Below are positions 1 to 12,671 of a stretch of 64,000 nucleotides of DNA, one piece after another. The notes beneath the pieces are model-generated. The model saw nothing but the letters and a program-made list of their open reading frames with translations, had not been told where the DNA came from and made no database searches. Both the position numbers and the translations under genes were made by a program. The stretch spans positions 32,642,514-32,706,513 of the forward strand of contig CM060177.1 of NCBI GenBank assembly GCA_030549775.1. The letters run 5' to 3'. Position 1 is the first letter of the stretch; every line of letters starts with the position of its first letter. Source of the stretch: Tamarix chinensis (taxonomy: Eukaryota > Streptophyta > Magnoliopsida > Caryophyllales > Tamaricaceae).

Positions 1-1027
1 ATTTCTACCACAAAGACTTTAGAAAAATCAGGGAGTGTAAGTACGGGAGCTAATATAAGGGCGGCCTTGAGTTTACCAAAGGCTTCAGTAGCATCTTCTA
101 ACCACGGAAAATTATCCTTCTTTAGTAGATTAGTTAGTGGCCTCGCTATGTGCCCATAACCTGCTATGAACCTCCTATAATAGCCGGTGAGCCCTAGGAA
201 ACCCCAAAGTTGCTTCACAGATTAAGGTAAGGGCCATTACTTTACAACCTCCACCTTGGATGGATCTGTGGCTACTCCCTCTTGGGATATGATGTGACCT
301 AAGTACTCCACTTGAGGCATAGATAAATAACACTTGTTCTTCTCGGCATAAGGGTGATGTTGCCTCATTACAGTAAAAACAATCCAAAGATGCTTAATAT
401 GAGTGGTCAAGTTAGGGCTATAAACCAGTATATCATCAAAAAATACCAGGAGGAAATTTCTTAGGAATGGTTTAAATATGGAGTGCATCAAGTTTTGAAA
501 AGTAGAAGGTGCATTTGATAGGCCAAAGGGCATTACAAGGTACTCATAATGCACATAGTGAGTACGAAAGGCAATTTTGAATGCATCTTCAGGTGCCATT
601 CTCACTTGATGATACCTAGCCTAGAGAAAACTTTTTGAAAAGATAGTGGACCCTCCTAACTCATCCATAAGGTCTTCAATCAAAGAAATAGGTAACCTAT
701 CATTTATAATATGTTTATTGAGGTCCCGATAGTCAACACAAAGCCTCCAAATACCATCCTTTTTTTCCCACTAAGACCACTGGAGATGCATAAGAGCTGG
801 TACTATGTTGTATAACTCCCGTAGCCAATAATTCATTCACTAAGGTGTCAATAATTTCCTTTTGGTAAGAGGCATACCTGTAAGGATGTTTATTAACAAG
901 ATTTGTGCCCTCCTTAAGGGGAATATCATGATCATGACTCTCCTTGAAGGGTGGCAGCCCTTCTAGCTCTCGAAATAAATCTGCAAACTCTTTTAACAAG
1001 GCTAAAACATATTTAATCAAGAGTTCA
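1..1027 (-). pseudogene. Ty3/gypsy pol relic: reverse transcriptase to RNase H start
   Basis: Read on the minus strand, the order is RT N-terminus (about 1020-733), RT palm with the YxDD-type motif (seen as [10 protein letters not shown], about 440-410), then the RT/RNase H connection (about 230-1, with a [16 protein letters not shown] block). The RT palm includes the conserved block [14 protein letters not shown] (about 540-500). Frames shift between about 733 and 605 and again near 230, so it is not translatable as one protein. The element continues past the left edge of the window; its RT N-terminal side is cut at 1027 by a CACTA terminus. The family is clear from motifs; the lineage is not assigned. 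Confidence 0.9.
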
Positions 1028-1686
1028 CACTACTACAAAAACGAAAAATAATAATGGGACAATAATAACGGTGGTTCAAAAATCGTTGTCAAACGCGTGA
1101 AAATTAATGGGCAAGAGAGTTTTGATAATGGTTCTAGTTCAAAACCGTTATTAAAAGGGAAACATTAAAATTTACATGGATGTTTTAATAACAGTTTTAT
1201 TTAAACCGTTATTAAAAGAGGTTTTAATAACGGTTCATATAAGAACCATTGTCAAAATTCTGAAGGTTTTAATAACGGTTCCTGGAAGAACCGTTATTAA
1301 AACTCCAAAATCAAACTTTTATTTCACTTAGTCTGTTTTGTGCCAAAAGTTTTAGACTCTCTTCACCTTCTTTCTCTTGCTCTCTTTCTCCTTGAAAACC
1401 CTTCGCACCACCACTCCGGCTCCTCTTAAGTAAGGGAAACCCTCGTACACCAACTCTCCACCATACCTCTGCCATTGTTGGCTCTACATGTGTGTGCTAT
1501 CATTGTTCCGAAGCTAGCTAGCCAGCACTTGCACCTTCATCCTCCGTCGTGTTTGAATCCCTTGCCTCTCTCAACTTGCTCACCATCGTGTTTGTAGCTA
1601 GCTCACTTTATGTATGTGTTTTTTCTTCCTCTCGTAACTTTTTATCTACTTATATATGTATATATATGTATATATGTATATATATA

Positions 1687-1732
<46 letters not shown>

Positions 1733-2700
1733 GCATGCATGTTGCTACAGGGTTTCGTTTGTTTGTTATTGAAAGATTGCAGTTTGTCGTTCGAAAATGT
1801 GTTGGCTGAAAATTTTATTGTTTGTTGTTGAATTTGTTGCATTATTGTTATATATTTACAAATGCATGTGTTGGCCGAGACATTTACATATATATTTATA
1901 TATATGTATATATATAATATGAATGTGATTGTAGAATTATATACATTTTCACTTATAAAAACTATATATATACACACACACATTTTCATTAATAAGTATA
2001 GGAGACTAGCAATAAGATATAGGAAATGCCATATAATGAAATGCAAATATATTTTACATATGCACGTGCATCATTAAATGAAAATTTCAATTAGAGATGC
2101 ATATGTTAATGATTGCTATTTGATGAGGATTAAATAGATATAGAAAATAAGGAATATAGAGAGAGAAATAATTATGTATGATAATAATAATAATAATTAA
2201 TAATATGATTTATATATTATGGTTTAGTTACATTTAGCTAGGTTTAGGGATTAGGGTTTTATGAGGTTTAGGGTTAGGTTTTATTATAATAAAGTATGGT
2301 AAATTAGCTAGGGTTAGGGTTAGGGTTTATCGTTTATTGAGATTAATTCTTTCTAAGCATGATTTGTGTCGATAATATAATGGTACATTATTATGCTCAA
2401 TACATAACATTCTAACATAATTTATTTATTTATTTTTTGTAGAGATATGACCGACAATAACATTTATAGGGACAACAGTGATAAAGAAGGGAAGAGATGA
2501 CCTACGATTATGAGAATCATCACAGACATGAAGAATAGAGGAGAATTAGTCGAGTTGGGATGAAATACTTACAATCTTCCCATTGGCCCTTACGCAGATA
2601 TGTTCTTGACTTTCATTTCACTTGTGACTCGTAACCGTGTTCCTGTCTCCTATAATAATTGGAAGCAGGTTCATAAGGAGCATATTTGGCAGGAAATCAC
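1028..2700 (+). mobile_element. Truncated CACTA (En/Spm) element, 5' part
   Basis: It begins CACTACTACAAAAACG at 1028, the family's terminal inverted repeat, and is colinear with 55365-57168 of the complete element further right. Shared parts are the subterminal AATAACGG repeats (1060-1310), a 5' leader, the AT-rich leader intron with TTAGGG motifs (about 2225-2330) and the first coding exon. Similarity stops at about 2700 inside that exon, where sequence of LTR family L begins. The 3' end is absent, so no target duplication can be tested; the three bases before the element are TCA. Confidence 0.88.
2447..2700 (+). pseudogene. First exon of TNP1-type transposon gene, broken
   Basis: This is homologous to exon 1 of the intact gene at 56910-57173. 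The ATG at 2447-2449 is followed by 16 sense codons and then TGA at 2498-2500, in a region where the intact copy reads through. Downstream coding similarity continues (the block with NRVPVSYNNWKQV) until the break at about 2700. The remaining ten exons are missing. This is a dead copy of the same CACTA family. Confidence 0.85.
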
Positions 2701-4106
2701 AATAAATAGTGGCCAGAAGCGTTTTGCCTTGTATATATATTTCCGGTCCACCGGCTATAATAGTGGGGGTTTCTGTGCTCAGCAAACCAAATGTAAAATC
2801 GATAAGACATGGGAAAGATACTAAATACTTATAGTGGAACACCATGTGAGTCGGAGCCAGACCGGCCCACCGGCAAATAATAGTGGCCAGGAGCGTTCCG
2901 CCCTTGAGACCGGTCCACTGGCAAATAATAGTGGTCAGGAGCGTTCTACCCTGAGTGTATACTTTCCGGTCCACCAGCTATAATAGTGGGGTTCCCACAC
3001 TCACATGGAATATTAAAGAATATGTGTGGAATGAATATATTATTGATGAGAATAAAGAATAAGTCACAAGCACTTACAGTGAAACACCATGCGAGTCGGG
3101 GCCAGAGTGGTCCACCGGCAAATAATAGTGGCCAGGAGCGTTCTGCCTTGGAGACCAGTCCACTGGCAAATAATAGTGGTCAAGAGTGTTCTGCCCTGAG
3201 TTTATTATTCCGGTCCACCGGCTATAATAGTGGGGTTCCCGCACTCACACGGATTAATAAAGACTCTGGTGCGAAATGACTACATTTAATAAAGATTCAA
3301 AGGAAATAAGTCTAATTGGATTATGGTCGGCTTTTATTATCTGTACGTCTACATGCTCCTTACGTGAGTATGTCATGTGTTGAGTTTTTAATAATATGGA
3401 ATATTCTTACTTGAGGTGCATGATCCACTTTATATTTTGGTTATACCACGCTTATATGTTTAAATAGGATGTTACATATGTTTCATATGCTACTACAGTT
3501 GTATGGAAAGATTCATGGTGTGGGTTGTGAGTATGTATGATACTGTATCAACGTATTGCATCATAATTTAATATGTAATTGATGTTATAGTTTACGTCTC
3601 TTCCATAAGGTAGGGTAGTGGGACTTACTCAGTACTGGACCCGTACTGATATTACCTTGGTTGAATGGGTCCTGTGATGATCCACCGATGGTGGGGAGCA
3701 GACCTCTTGTGCAGGTTGATATTGTGTTGGGGTGGAAGGCTTGACCTGAGTGAGTAGGCAATCCGGATATTGATCATTCAGGATATATATTTTTTACCTT
3801 TATTTTGTATTACATTCCTATTCTAAGAAACATATTCTAGTGTTGTAATCCTAAATTGTATTCTAACTTCTGTTTGACTTACCTCTTATTAAGGATTTAT
3901 GTTAAATGTCATCTTGCATTTTATGATACTTCGTACTAAATGTTGACCGCATTTAGCCTTAGCACTTAGTACTGGAACGCTAGGAGTGAACCGGTCTGGT
4001 ACTAGGTGTGGCGGTAATGCCCCCGAGTTTACGATTTTATCCTTTGCTTCTGCTAAACCTTTTGATTTTAACAAAAAATTTCAGTAGTAAATTTGGGGGT
4101 GTTACA
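2701..4106 (+). mobile_element. Family L long-LTR fragment (3' part)
   Basis: The right end is AATTTGGGGGTGTTACA (ends 4106), the inverted counterpart of the TGTAACACCCCC start seen in minus-oriented copies. It contains the family's repeated CCACCGGC..AATAATAGTGG motif (2705-3250), the TACTCAGTACTGG block (about 3628) and the conserved imperfect hairpin (about 3955-4015, with ACTTAGTACTGGAACG and GGTCTGGTACTAGGTG). The left part is missing because the piece is joined directly to the CACTA fragment. No LTR internal region follows. Confidence 0.8.
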
Positions 4107-6004
4107 TCAATGCCCTCAAAAATGTTGATTGGATTAACCAACTCAATTCGTGTAGGTGCACCTTGGAAAAACTCATATCAAGCACCATTGCTTGGAAGAA
4201 AAAACCTATTGGATTCTTCACAGAACCTCTAGTTTTCTTATTGGTATGCTTATTTTTTTCTCCACCATTATTGTATTGATCTTACATGTTAGTTCTATAA
4301 AAATTTTACTATCATCATGCTTTTACTTTATAATCATTTTCTCACATGTTTTCCAATGTTGATACTTGAAGCAAGCATGCTATTTGGATAGGGTACAAAC
4401 AAAAGCCAAAGAGATACCAAGAACAATACCAATATTACTGTATTGGACAGGGAAAAGAGTATTGAATAGAATTAAAGAGGAAAGTTGGTTCAAAAGGATG
4501 AGGATGGGATAAAGTATTACATAGGTTAAACCTAGATGCTAATGCAACAAGCCAACAACTGGCTATAATAGGAAAACACTACGGTCTAGAAGAAGGGCTT
4601 GATCAACTATATCAAGATGGTATACGGAGGAGCACCTACATCAAAAATGGAAACATAACACAACCAACCTACTCACCATTCCCTTACAAAAGAGGTTAAT
4701 TCCACCAACTCTAGCAGGATTAAACCATTATATAATTATTAAATTTTAATAGTATTTACATGTTTGTACTAATATTTCATTACCTATTGATATAACACTT
4801 TGATGTAGGGTTATGTATCATAATTCTCTACAATAACAAAAAGACTGACATAATGCTATGTAGAAATGCTCAAGCTTAATACTGTTTTAGGCTAATGATC
4901 TCTCAACATTGATACATCAAATAACACCTACAATTTCACAGCTGACATGTTCCAAAAACTCTCATGTGTTGAAAATAAAGAAGAAAACACAATTGGTGGG
5001 ATTAGCCTCAGTTAGGATGATGAATTCTTTAATAATGAAGAAGTGATGGATGTCATTAGAAAGATGGAGGATGCTACGATTTCTACTCAGAAAAGTTTTA
5101 CAACTTTCAATGCAAATCATCCTCATTTCCCCTCAAGGAAATACAATGGATGAAAATTATCAATACTTATGAAAACATGGATATGCCTTCTTTTAGCTTG
5201 GATATATACTAATCCATCCAAAACAACATGATTAATTCACATATTACTACTACGCACGATTCTTTAACAAGTGCACACTCAAGTGTAATCCTAGATGACA
5301 TTGTGCCATATCAAACCCATAACTTATAATAAACTCTTGAACTTTCACCATTTCTACACCATATTTCACTCATGATATCATCATTAACTTTAAAAATTCT
5401 TGTATTCATGAAGATCAAAATAGTCACTGATAACAATATTGCAAACGATATATCTGTTGTTTAAGATGTTGTTATATGAAACACTTCACTTGAAGTGTAA
5501 GAAATTTCAGTAATTTTATATACATATTTTGTTGCTTCTTTCACTACATTATTTCTTATTTTTCACCAATATATTGATCTCATTTTTCATCATTATTCCA
5601 TATGTAATTGTATAAATTTACACTAAATATTTTTCATGTGCAATGGTATAATCTTCTATGATGGAGATATATAATTCAACAGGACTAATATGCAAAACTT
5701 ACAATGGCTATTTTGTTAGGTAGAAACTGATTTTATTGATGGATGGACAAAATATCACAACAAGATTGAGATATTAAATTCTGATCAATCACCTAGAAGA
5801 ATTTACTTCACAATGACAATAATTTTAGGTCATCCATCCTTTATTTTTATAATGAATATATTCCGCACTAATATTGAATGCTTGTAATATTTTTATATTT
5901 TGCAAAGTCTACTGGAGATTTCTACTTATGGATAAAAATAATTCATAGATAGATTACTTGTAGATTTGGACAATGATCACATCAAAGACATTAGAGAAGC
6001 TTAA
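4107..6004. other. AT-rich stretch, no recognised gene
   Basis: There is no ORF with recognisable homology. Short open patches on the plus strand near 4380-4690, 4985-5110 and 5720-5820 have codon-like composition but are broken by stops and frame changes. They could be remnants of an old element; I could not assign a family. Confidence 0.4.
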
Positions 6005-6639
6005 CGGAACACCCCCAAAATTTACACCTGAATATTTTTAAGCATAAAAACAAACATAATTGGTTGTTACTGACATACTCAACATAATTTTAGCTTACCA
6101 TATCATCCTTACATTTAATACAAGGCAAAATAGTCAAACCCTTAAACAAAATAAAATAAATAAAAAGCTAGGTTTTATAAACTTAAATAATTATTTCAAG
6201 GATTGCTCTGAGTACATAAAAATACAAAGTACATAAAAGAGATTCATTGAGAACTAATATTCCTAAGAGATATCCAAGCTAAAAGTGTCAACAGGATAAC
6301 CCAAGTATATGACCCATGTCTCAAAGATTAAAACAACATTCTTCCCTAATAAGTGCATCATATATAGGATAGTCATCCAAGGGGTCCTTAAAGACCTACA
6401 CAAACTCAATTGGGTCATCTGCTCATGGGAATAAGCAACACTCATGAAAAGGATAACCAGTATGCTACATACTGATTAAGGTAATAATACAGTCATAAAA
6501 AGGTTACACAAAGGCATAAGGTACAACAAAAAGGGGTAGCATACATATAGATTAACATATGGTGATACCAAATTATTTATTGAATTTAGGTCATACAATA
6601 ATAATGGAAAATTTTATATCCACAATCTTATTCATGTTA

Positions 6640-7060
6640 AGTTTAGGGACCCCCAATATTATCAACCGGTAGAATGGTATCAATAATATACAACCCCAGG
6701 GAATCAAGTTCATGGCCACTATTCTCAATAGATGAAATTGTATCAATAATATATAAACCTAGGGCATAAAGCTCCTAGCTAATATCCTTATCTAGTGGAA
6801 AGGATAGGTACAACCGATTCTAAATTATATAGCATTTCACTTATGATTGATATATTACTAGTTATTATGATTATTCTGATCATTTATTTAAAGTTGAGTT
6901 TAAAGATCCCACTATTATCAACTAGTGGAATAGTATTAATAATATATAACCCTAGGTCATGAAGCTTCTAGCCACTATCATTTGGTGGAACAATTATGTA
7001 TAACCCAAGGAAAAAATGCTTCTAGCCATTATTCTCATCCGATAGAATGGACAAGTACAA
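6640..7060 (-). repeat. Motif array in L copy (degraded)
   Basis: CCACTATT/CCCACTATTATCAAC..GTGGAA-type units about 120 bp apart with CTAGCCACTAT..; the same array as in intact L LTRs but worn. Confidence 0.6.
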
Positions 7061-7760
7061 ATGATCTTGACTCATATGATATTTTAATATAAATGATTAA
7101 TATATTATTAATCATTTTTTATTTCAAAGTCATCATGAAAATATACATATAGAAATTCAAGGCACATGATCTAATATATCCTCCCAAGGACAAGCCATTT
7201 TACCCCTAAGAGCCCCTAATTTCATAAGTTAAGCATAACTTCTCCCTTGGTGCTCATTTTATTACCAAATTCAATACCTATCCTTAAAATGTTATTATTG
7301 AAAACATAGCAAGAAATCAAGGTTTAACTATATTGTCTTACATATACGAAAATAACCTACCTTTAGAGTTACTATTTACATTTCCTACAAAATTCTAATT
7401 TCATAAATTAATCATAACTTTTTCCATGAGACTCATATAATTAATACATATTCATAAAATGAAATATAAACAACATATCAAGAAATCAAGGTCAAACTCC
7501 AACATTTCACACACATGATAATAATTCCGCCCCTAAGGTTATTATTTACACTTAAAGTTGCTTGTCTCATTTAATAAACTTAAGCTATTCATATTTACTC
7601 CAAACATTTCACATAATATACTTAACATATTTTGAACTAATTAACACCTTAAAATACCCAAAAGTTCAAATTTAATCTATATTGACCAAAATGTCTCTAA
7701 ATACTTTATGAGTCTCATTATAAATGATTTTTCAACCTCCAATATATATTATCATCATAA

Positions 7761-7799
<39 letters not shown>

Positions 7800-8720
7800 A
7801 TTTGACATACCTCAACTCACGTCAACCCACAATACGCACAAAACACATGCTTCCACAACTTTTTAACTTTTACATATAGCATTAATATAGCGGTACAACA
7901 TATATATCATTAATATAATAACATTATCCATATAGAATTTCTAAAAATGTAATCACATGGAGATATACACATTTCACATAAAAGACCTAGCTACAACATG
8001 TATCCATACCGAAGTGTCTCCAGCTTGTACTCACACAATACCATTGGAATATCACCTGTAAGTTAAAATACACAAGATTAGACTTATACAAAATAAATAG
8101 GGAAAATAAGGCAAAGGAGAGGGAGAAAAAATTACAGAAAAATAAAAAGTGGAAGGCTTAGACAAAAGCACAACAGTGGTTGGTTGTTAATGTGGTGATT
8201 AGGGAAAACTAAGGCAAATAAGAGGGAGGAAATATAGAGGTAACCAATGGCAAGGGTGGTGCACAGTGAAGGGCATGGAGATGGACATGGCAATGGTTGG
8301 TGTTTAAGGTGGTGGTTAGGGTGGTAGTGATAGTGTTAGTTAGGTCGGTGGTATAAGGGTAATGGTAACGGTTAGAGTGGTGGTGATAGTGATGATTAGG
8401 GCAGTGGAGTGGTGGTGATGTTGGAAATTATGGTGTTGGTGATAGTAGTGATTAGGGTGGTGGTGTTGGTGATGGTGCTGGTTATAGGTTAAGGTGGTGG
8501 TGATGGTTGGCAGTTGACAATAGGGAAATGGTGTGGTTGACGGTTGCATAGGGAGAGAAAAGAAAAGAAACCAAAGGACGGTGGGAGTTGGGGTTGTAGT
8601 CAATAGCATGAGTAAGGATAGGAAGGGAAGGAAACAATGAAGAGAAGGAAAGAAGGATCCAACCATGGTGGTGGTGTCAGTAGCAACACGCAGTGACAAA
8701 TTTGAGAGGTGGATGGCTGA

Positions 8721-9027
8721 TGTAACACTCTAAGTCGATACGAACACTTAGGAGATGCCTCAGATTGCTTTCAAATTAATCGATTATTTATACAAATCAA
8801 CACGAGTCATTTAGGTGTACTTTTTCCTCACTCACGCACTTCTTGAGATATTTTGAAAACATTTCAAAAAATTTCCAGGAGAGTTAACTATCCTAAAAAT
8901 TGCTCCACAACCAACACACTTAATTGTGGAGTTCTTAGAATATGATCACTAAAAGGATGATATACCATGTTGATATAAGTAGCCATAATAAGCCTTATAA
9001 CACTTCACTTAATTTGGGGGTATTGCA
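8721..9027 (-). repeat. Cassandra-like 3' LTR
   Basis: It is aligned by eye to 9174-9476 over its full length. Shared blocks include GGCTACTTATATCAA, the TTAATTGTGGA region and the GTGAGGA block. The 5S-like segment lies at about 8868-8948 on the minus strand. Confidence 0.85.
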
Positions 9028-9040
9028 TTCACCCCCAATC
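9028..9040 (-). promoter_or_regulatory. Polypurine tract of the TRIM
   Basis: GATTGGGGGTGAA on the minus strand, directly upstream of the 3' LTR start TGCAATACC. Confidence 0.7.
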
Positions 9041-9160
9041 AAAGAATAGAACATCCTTATTGAGCCTCGACTAATAATTAGCCCAATACAGTTTATCCCA
9101 AAAAATTTCCACTAGGCTACTAACTGACTCATCCAAGTTTAGCTCACGGTCGCTATTTTA

Positions 9161-9171
9161 CTCTGATACCA
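9161..9171 (-). promoter_or_regulatory. PBS of the TRIM (initiator tRNA-Met type)
   Basis: On the minus strand this reads TGGTATCAGAG, complementary to the 3' end of plant initiator tRNA-Met, two bases after the LTR end. Confidence 0.85.
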
Positions 9172-9173
9172 TT

Positions 9174-9476
9174 TGTAATACCTTTAGTCTATCCGACCAC
9201 ATGAGAACTACTCTAGATTCATTTTGAATTGAAAGGCTAACCCCATAGAACAACACAAGCCCTTTCAATGGGCTTTATCCTCACTTACATGCTTCTTGAG
9301 AATTTTTTTTAAATTCTAAAACTTCCCAAGAGGACTAGTCATCATAAAATTTTTATGTAGCTAACACGCTTAATTGTGGATTTCTTATGATGGAATCATC
9401 AAAAGGAAGGTATACTTTATTGATATAAGTAGCCATGTCAATCTTAATAACACTCCATTTAATGTAGGGTATTACA
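9174..9476 (-). repeat. Cassandra-like 5' LTR
   Basis: This LTR lies next to the PBS. Its 5S-like part is at about 9319-9398 and keeps ACAATTAAGCGTGTTAG (minus strand), close to the 5S A-box region AGTTAAGCGTGCT. The C-box region is more degraded here. Confidence 0.85.
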
Positions 9477-10176
9477 GGTGATGGTTGTGTGGGCACTAGT
9501 GAGGAGGAAATGGGTCAAGGTAGTGGTGGTGATGTTGGGATGCACAATGGCGAGTAGGTAGAGGAAGGAGGGAAAAAAGGGATCTACTAGATGATATGGG
9601 TGATGATAGATATGGTTGAGTAGGAGACAGGCAAAGAGGTGGTTGAGTTAGGTTGTTCGAGTAATAAAAATAGAGCAACAGGGGATGGAAATGGCATGAT
9701 TAGGTTCTTCAATGGGGAAAATAATGGAAAGGGGATAATGAAGGAGGGTGTGCATGTATACATGCCCAGAAGAGGGGGGAAGAAAAAAATCAATTGGGAA
9801 AGGGGAGTTAGGTTTGGCGTGTATGAGGGTAAGTGAGGCATTGGTTGGTTTGATGTAAGATAAGGATGTAATAGGGCTTGGAAGGTTGGGGCTATAGGAA
9901 GGTAGAGGCATGCGGGTTTGGTGTGGTAAAGAGATATGGTTGGTTAAGGAAAAATAAATAGGGAAAAATAAGGTAAAGGAGAGGGAGGAAAATAGAGCTA
10001 ACCAAAAAGTGGAAGTCTTAGGCAAGGGTGGTGCATTGTGAAGGGCACAACATTGGCGTGGTGGTGGACAAGGTACTAGTGAACGGTTAAGATGGTGATA
10101 GTGGTGGTTAGAGCAATGGTGTGGTGGTAATGGTGGAGGTTAGGATGGTGGTGATAGTGATAGTTAGGACGATGGG

Positions 10177-11300
10177 GGTAACACCCCCATTTCATTAGCT
10201 GAAAATTTTTGCTTTTGCGGAAGTGTTAAATTACTAAATTACTAGGTGTTACCACCATACTTAATATAAGAGTCCAAAGAAAAATTGATCATAGAAAAAC
10301 TAGTACCTAAAAGTACAACTCTAGTTTTACCTAAAAGTACAACTCTAGTTTTCCCTGATTCTTAAACCCAAATTCCCATTCAAAAAATGAAACATCTTCC
10401 TAAGGACTCCACTTGTTCTATCTACACTTATAAGCTTCATGCCACTCCATGGACATCACGTAGTCATTTGAAAATGTAGTATCAATACAACTTCCTTGTA
10501 CTGAGTAAATCACGATACCTCACAAGAAGCAGCATATCCATATTTCACATAGTCACACAAAACTGTAAGAGCATACTTAAGTGAAAGGCATGAACCATAA
10601 AAAATATTCATGGAGTAATATATATAAACATTTAGTCTCATATTCAATGGTAAAATAATCTAGTCAACTCCTAGTCATCTCTAGGTACAAAATCATATCT
10701 AAGTAGTTAAATACATTCCGAACATATTGGTAGGAACGAATTCAACTACTGAAATGATAATCCAAAACAATAATAGGGTAGGACATTGAGGCAACTACTG
10801 AACCAACAAATCCATCACAATACTAAAGTAGGGCACTAAGGCAACTACCAAACCAACAATCCATTCCTTTCATTTCATTACACAAAAATTACTTCCATTT
10901 TTACTTTCTTACTAGAGGGGGATATAATTCATCCCAAAGACACAAAGATATACTTGGTCATATTAGAGCCTAAAATCAACACAATACCCTTACCTTGAAC
11001 CTAAGGACACATTGGTATGCCCGATCGTACAAGAGTACAAAGGTAAGACACTATCCTCCCACTCTTGATCACCTATTCCTCAAGTATTGATACTCCCTAT
11101 AAGGCCTATAGGTCACCTATAGAGTAGAGTGGGGCCTTGAAGCAAGGCACAACAATATACCAATGAACCAAAATAATGAGGGCTAACACCTTACCTCTAA
11201 TGTAGAGATCCCTAGAGAGAAACCATTCCCAACTTGAGGTCTTTCAATTTAAGTATTAATATTTTATAAGGTGATTACATAATTCATATATGACACAGAA
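10177..11300 (-). mobile_element. Family L LTR fragment (terminal part)
   Basis: It begins with a worn terminus (GGTAACACCCCCATTTCATT) followed by a degraded relative of the conserved hairpin block (GTGTTACCACCATACTTA, about 10242-10259) and an ACTGAGTAAATCACG block near 10500. The motif array expected next is not clear. The end coordinate is approximate, where resemblance fades. Confidence 0.5.
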
Positions 11301-12671
11301 ATTTAAATTTTCCATACTTAACTATTTTTCCTTTTATTTTTAATTATTTAGATAAACCCTAAGATCATAAGTCTATATCAAGCCAGGTCATATATAAGAA
11401 AACCCTATCAAAAGTCTAAATCCATCCTAGCATTTAATTATTTGCAAAAGATATATTAGGTCAAAATGACCAAAATACCCTTCAAACCTTAGTTTCACCA
11501 TTTTATTCATTTTTTGTACCAAATCTTATCATTATGAGAGGTTTGTTATGAGCAAGTAAAAGGTAATATTTCACATTAATTTAGTAGGTAAGTAATCTTT
11601 GCATTTTGGTGATTAACTTTATTTTCCACTTTTCATACATTTAATTGTAACATGATAAAAAAAAAGGGTGAAAAAGTTCTAGGTGTAGTAATTATTCCTT
11701 TCTGTCTAAATTGCTAGCTATCTAATAAGAGGAAAAATCAGAAAGAGAATTGCACAAGATGCTGATGCAAAGGAATATTAGTGAGACTAAGGATGTGATG
11801 AAGCATAAAGCTAGTGAGATTAATAAGAGCAAGGTATACCCTCCCTCACTGCAGAAAAAGAGGAAAAAGGATAAAAATTAGTCATTTTTTAGCAAGAAAA
11901 GTTCTAGTTTAGTGAACCGCCATTTCTATTGGTATGTACACACCTTTTGAAATTTTACTTACTAGATAAGGGTAATTGAGTTCTTACACTTGGCAAAACA
12001 TAAAAAGTAATATATATATATATATGATATTTTTTATGCAAGTCAAAAATAATAGAGTTGATAAAGGTGTCATGTTTATACAATCAATGGGTTCAGGAAG
12101 AATTGATGGTGATTTTAGTGAGTTAAGTATATCTGAAACCAATTGTGGTTTTCATGGTTCTAGGTTTGGAATGGGTGCTAATGCCGATCCCTTCAGCACC
12201 AAGTCCAAAGGTATGTGCCTTAGCATCGGGTTTCCTCCTTATTACAAATAAAAATATAATACAAAGTCTAGTATTTAAGTACTAACTGGATACTACAATT
12301 GCCAACCTAAGATAGTACAACTAGACAAAAAATGAAATATTGAAAGAAAAGAGTTTTCAACTTTAAAATAGAGCTATTGTAAACATATCCAAAGGTCAAT
12401 TTACAAGCCACAAAAAATAAGCCCTTAGACAATACAAGCTAACAAGATGTTCACAGCAAGCTTGCTAATTTTTAGCTAAAACCAATCACAATAAACTACT
12501 TAATTGAAGATAAAACTGAAACTAATGTTGAAATTAGCCTAAACAAAAATTCCCACTAAAATACCAACAAAAACTTAACCTAGAAAGCTCAAAATAATTT
12601 CTCTACCATTTAGAATCAATATTGATGTCCTAGGAAGCATGTGTCATTAGTGTACATGTGGTGGGTATGGA
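11301..12671. other. AT-rich stretch, no gene recognised
   Basis: No homology recognised. Two open patches stand out on the plus strand: about 11759-11880 (Lys-rich, ending in a PPSLQKKRKKDKN-like run) and 11976-12251 (91 codons, ending shortly after an AAAG|GTATGT donor-like site). They may be exon relics; I cannot name a product. Confidence 0.35.

Larger units (their letters stand above)
8721..9476 (-). mobile_element. Complete Cassandra-like TRIM with 5S-derived LTRs
   Basis: A 756-bp non-coding LTR element. On the minus strand the 5' LTR is 9476-9174 (303 bp), the internal region 9173-9028 (146 bp) and the 3' LTR 9027-8721 (307 bp). LTRs start TGTAATACCC / TGCAATACCC and end TATTACA / TGTTACA. 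A PBS (TGGTATCAGAG) abuts the 5' LTR and a purine tract (GATTGGGGGTGAA) abuts the 3' LTR. Flanks GCTGA (8716-8720) and GGTGA (9477-9481) fit a 5-bp target duplication with one mismatch. Each LTR contains a 5S-rRNA-like segment, the hallmark of the Cassandra family. No coding capacity is seen, as expected; mobility would rely on other retrotransposons. Confidence 0.88.
6005..10176 (-). mobile_element. Degraded family L LTR copy, interrupted by a TRIM
   Basis: It starts with a worn terminus (GGAACACCCCCAAAATTTAC, expected TGTAACACCCCC). The family's block order then follows: the ATGAAAAGGATAACCAGTATGC block with ACTGATTAAGG near 6445-6485, several CCACTATT..GGTGGA-type repeats (6640-7060), and a G-rich GGTGGTGAT-type low-complexity part (8270-8560 and 9477-10175). 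The Cassandra-like element 8721-9476 lies within it. The distal end is not seen; another L terminus begins at 10177. Confidence 0.65.

Noticed and set aside
2225..2330. Telomere or chromosome end
   Set aside because: Only a few TTAGGG units, within a transposon leader, and repeated in the second copy of that transposon.
8340..8699. A His/Thr-rich minus-strand ORF
   Set aside because: Low-complexity GGTGGTGAT-type DNA of the L LTR read in antisense.
9161..9171. Part of a tRNA gene
   Set aside because: The sequence is the PBS only; no cloverleaf surrounds it.
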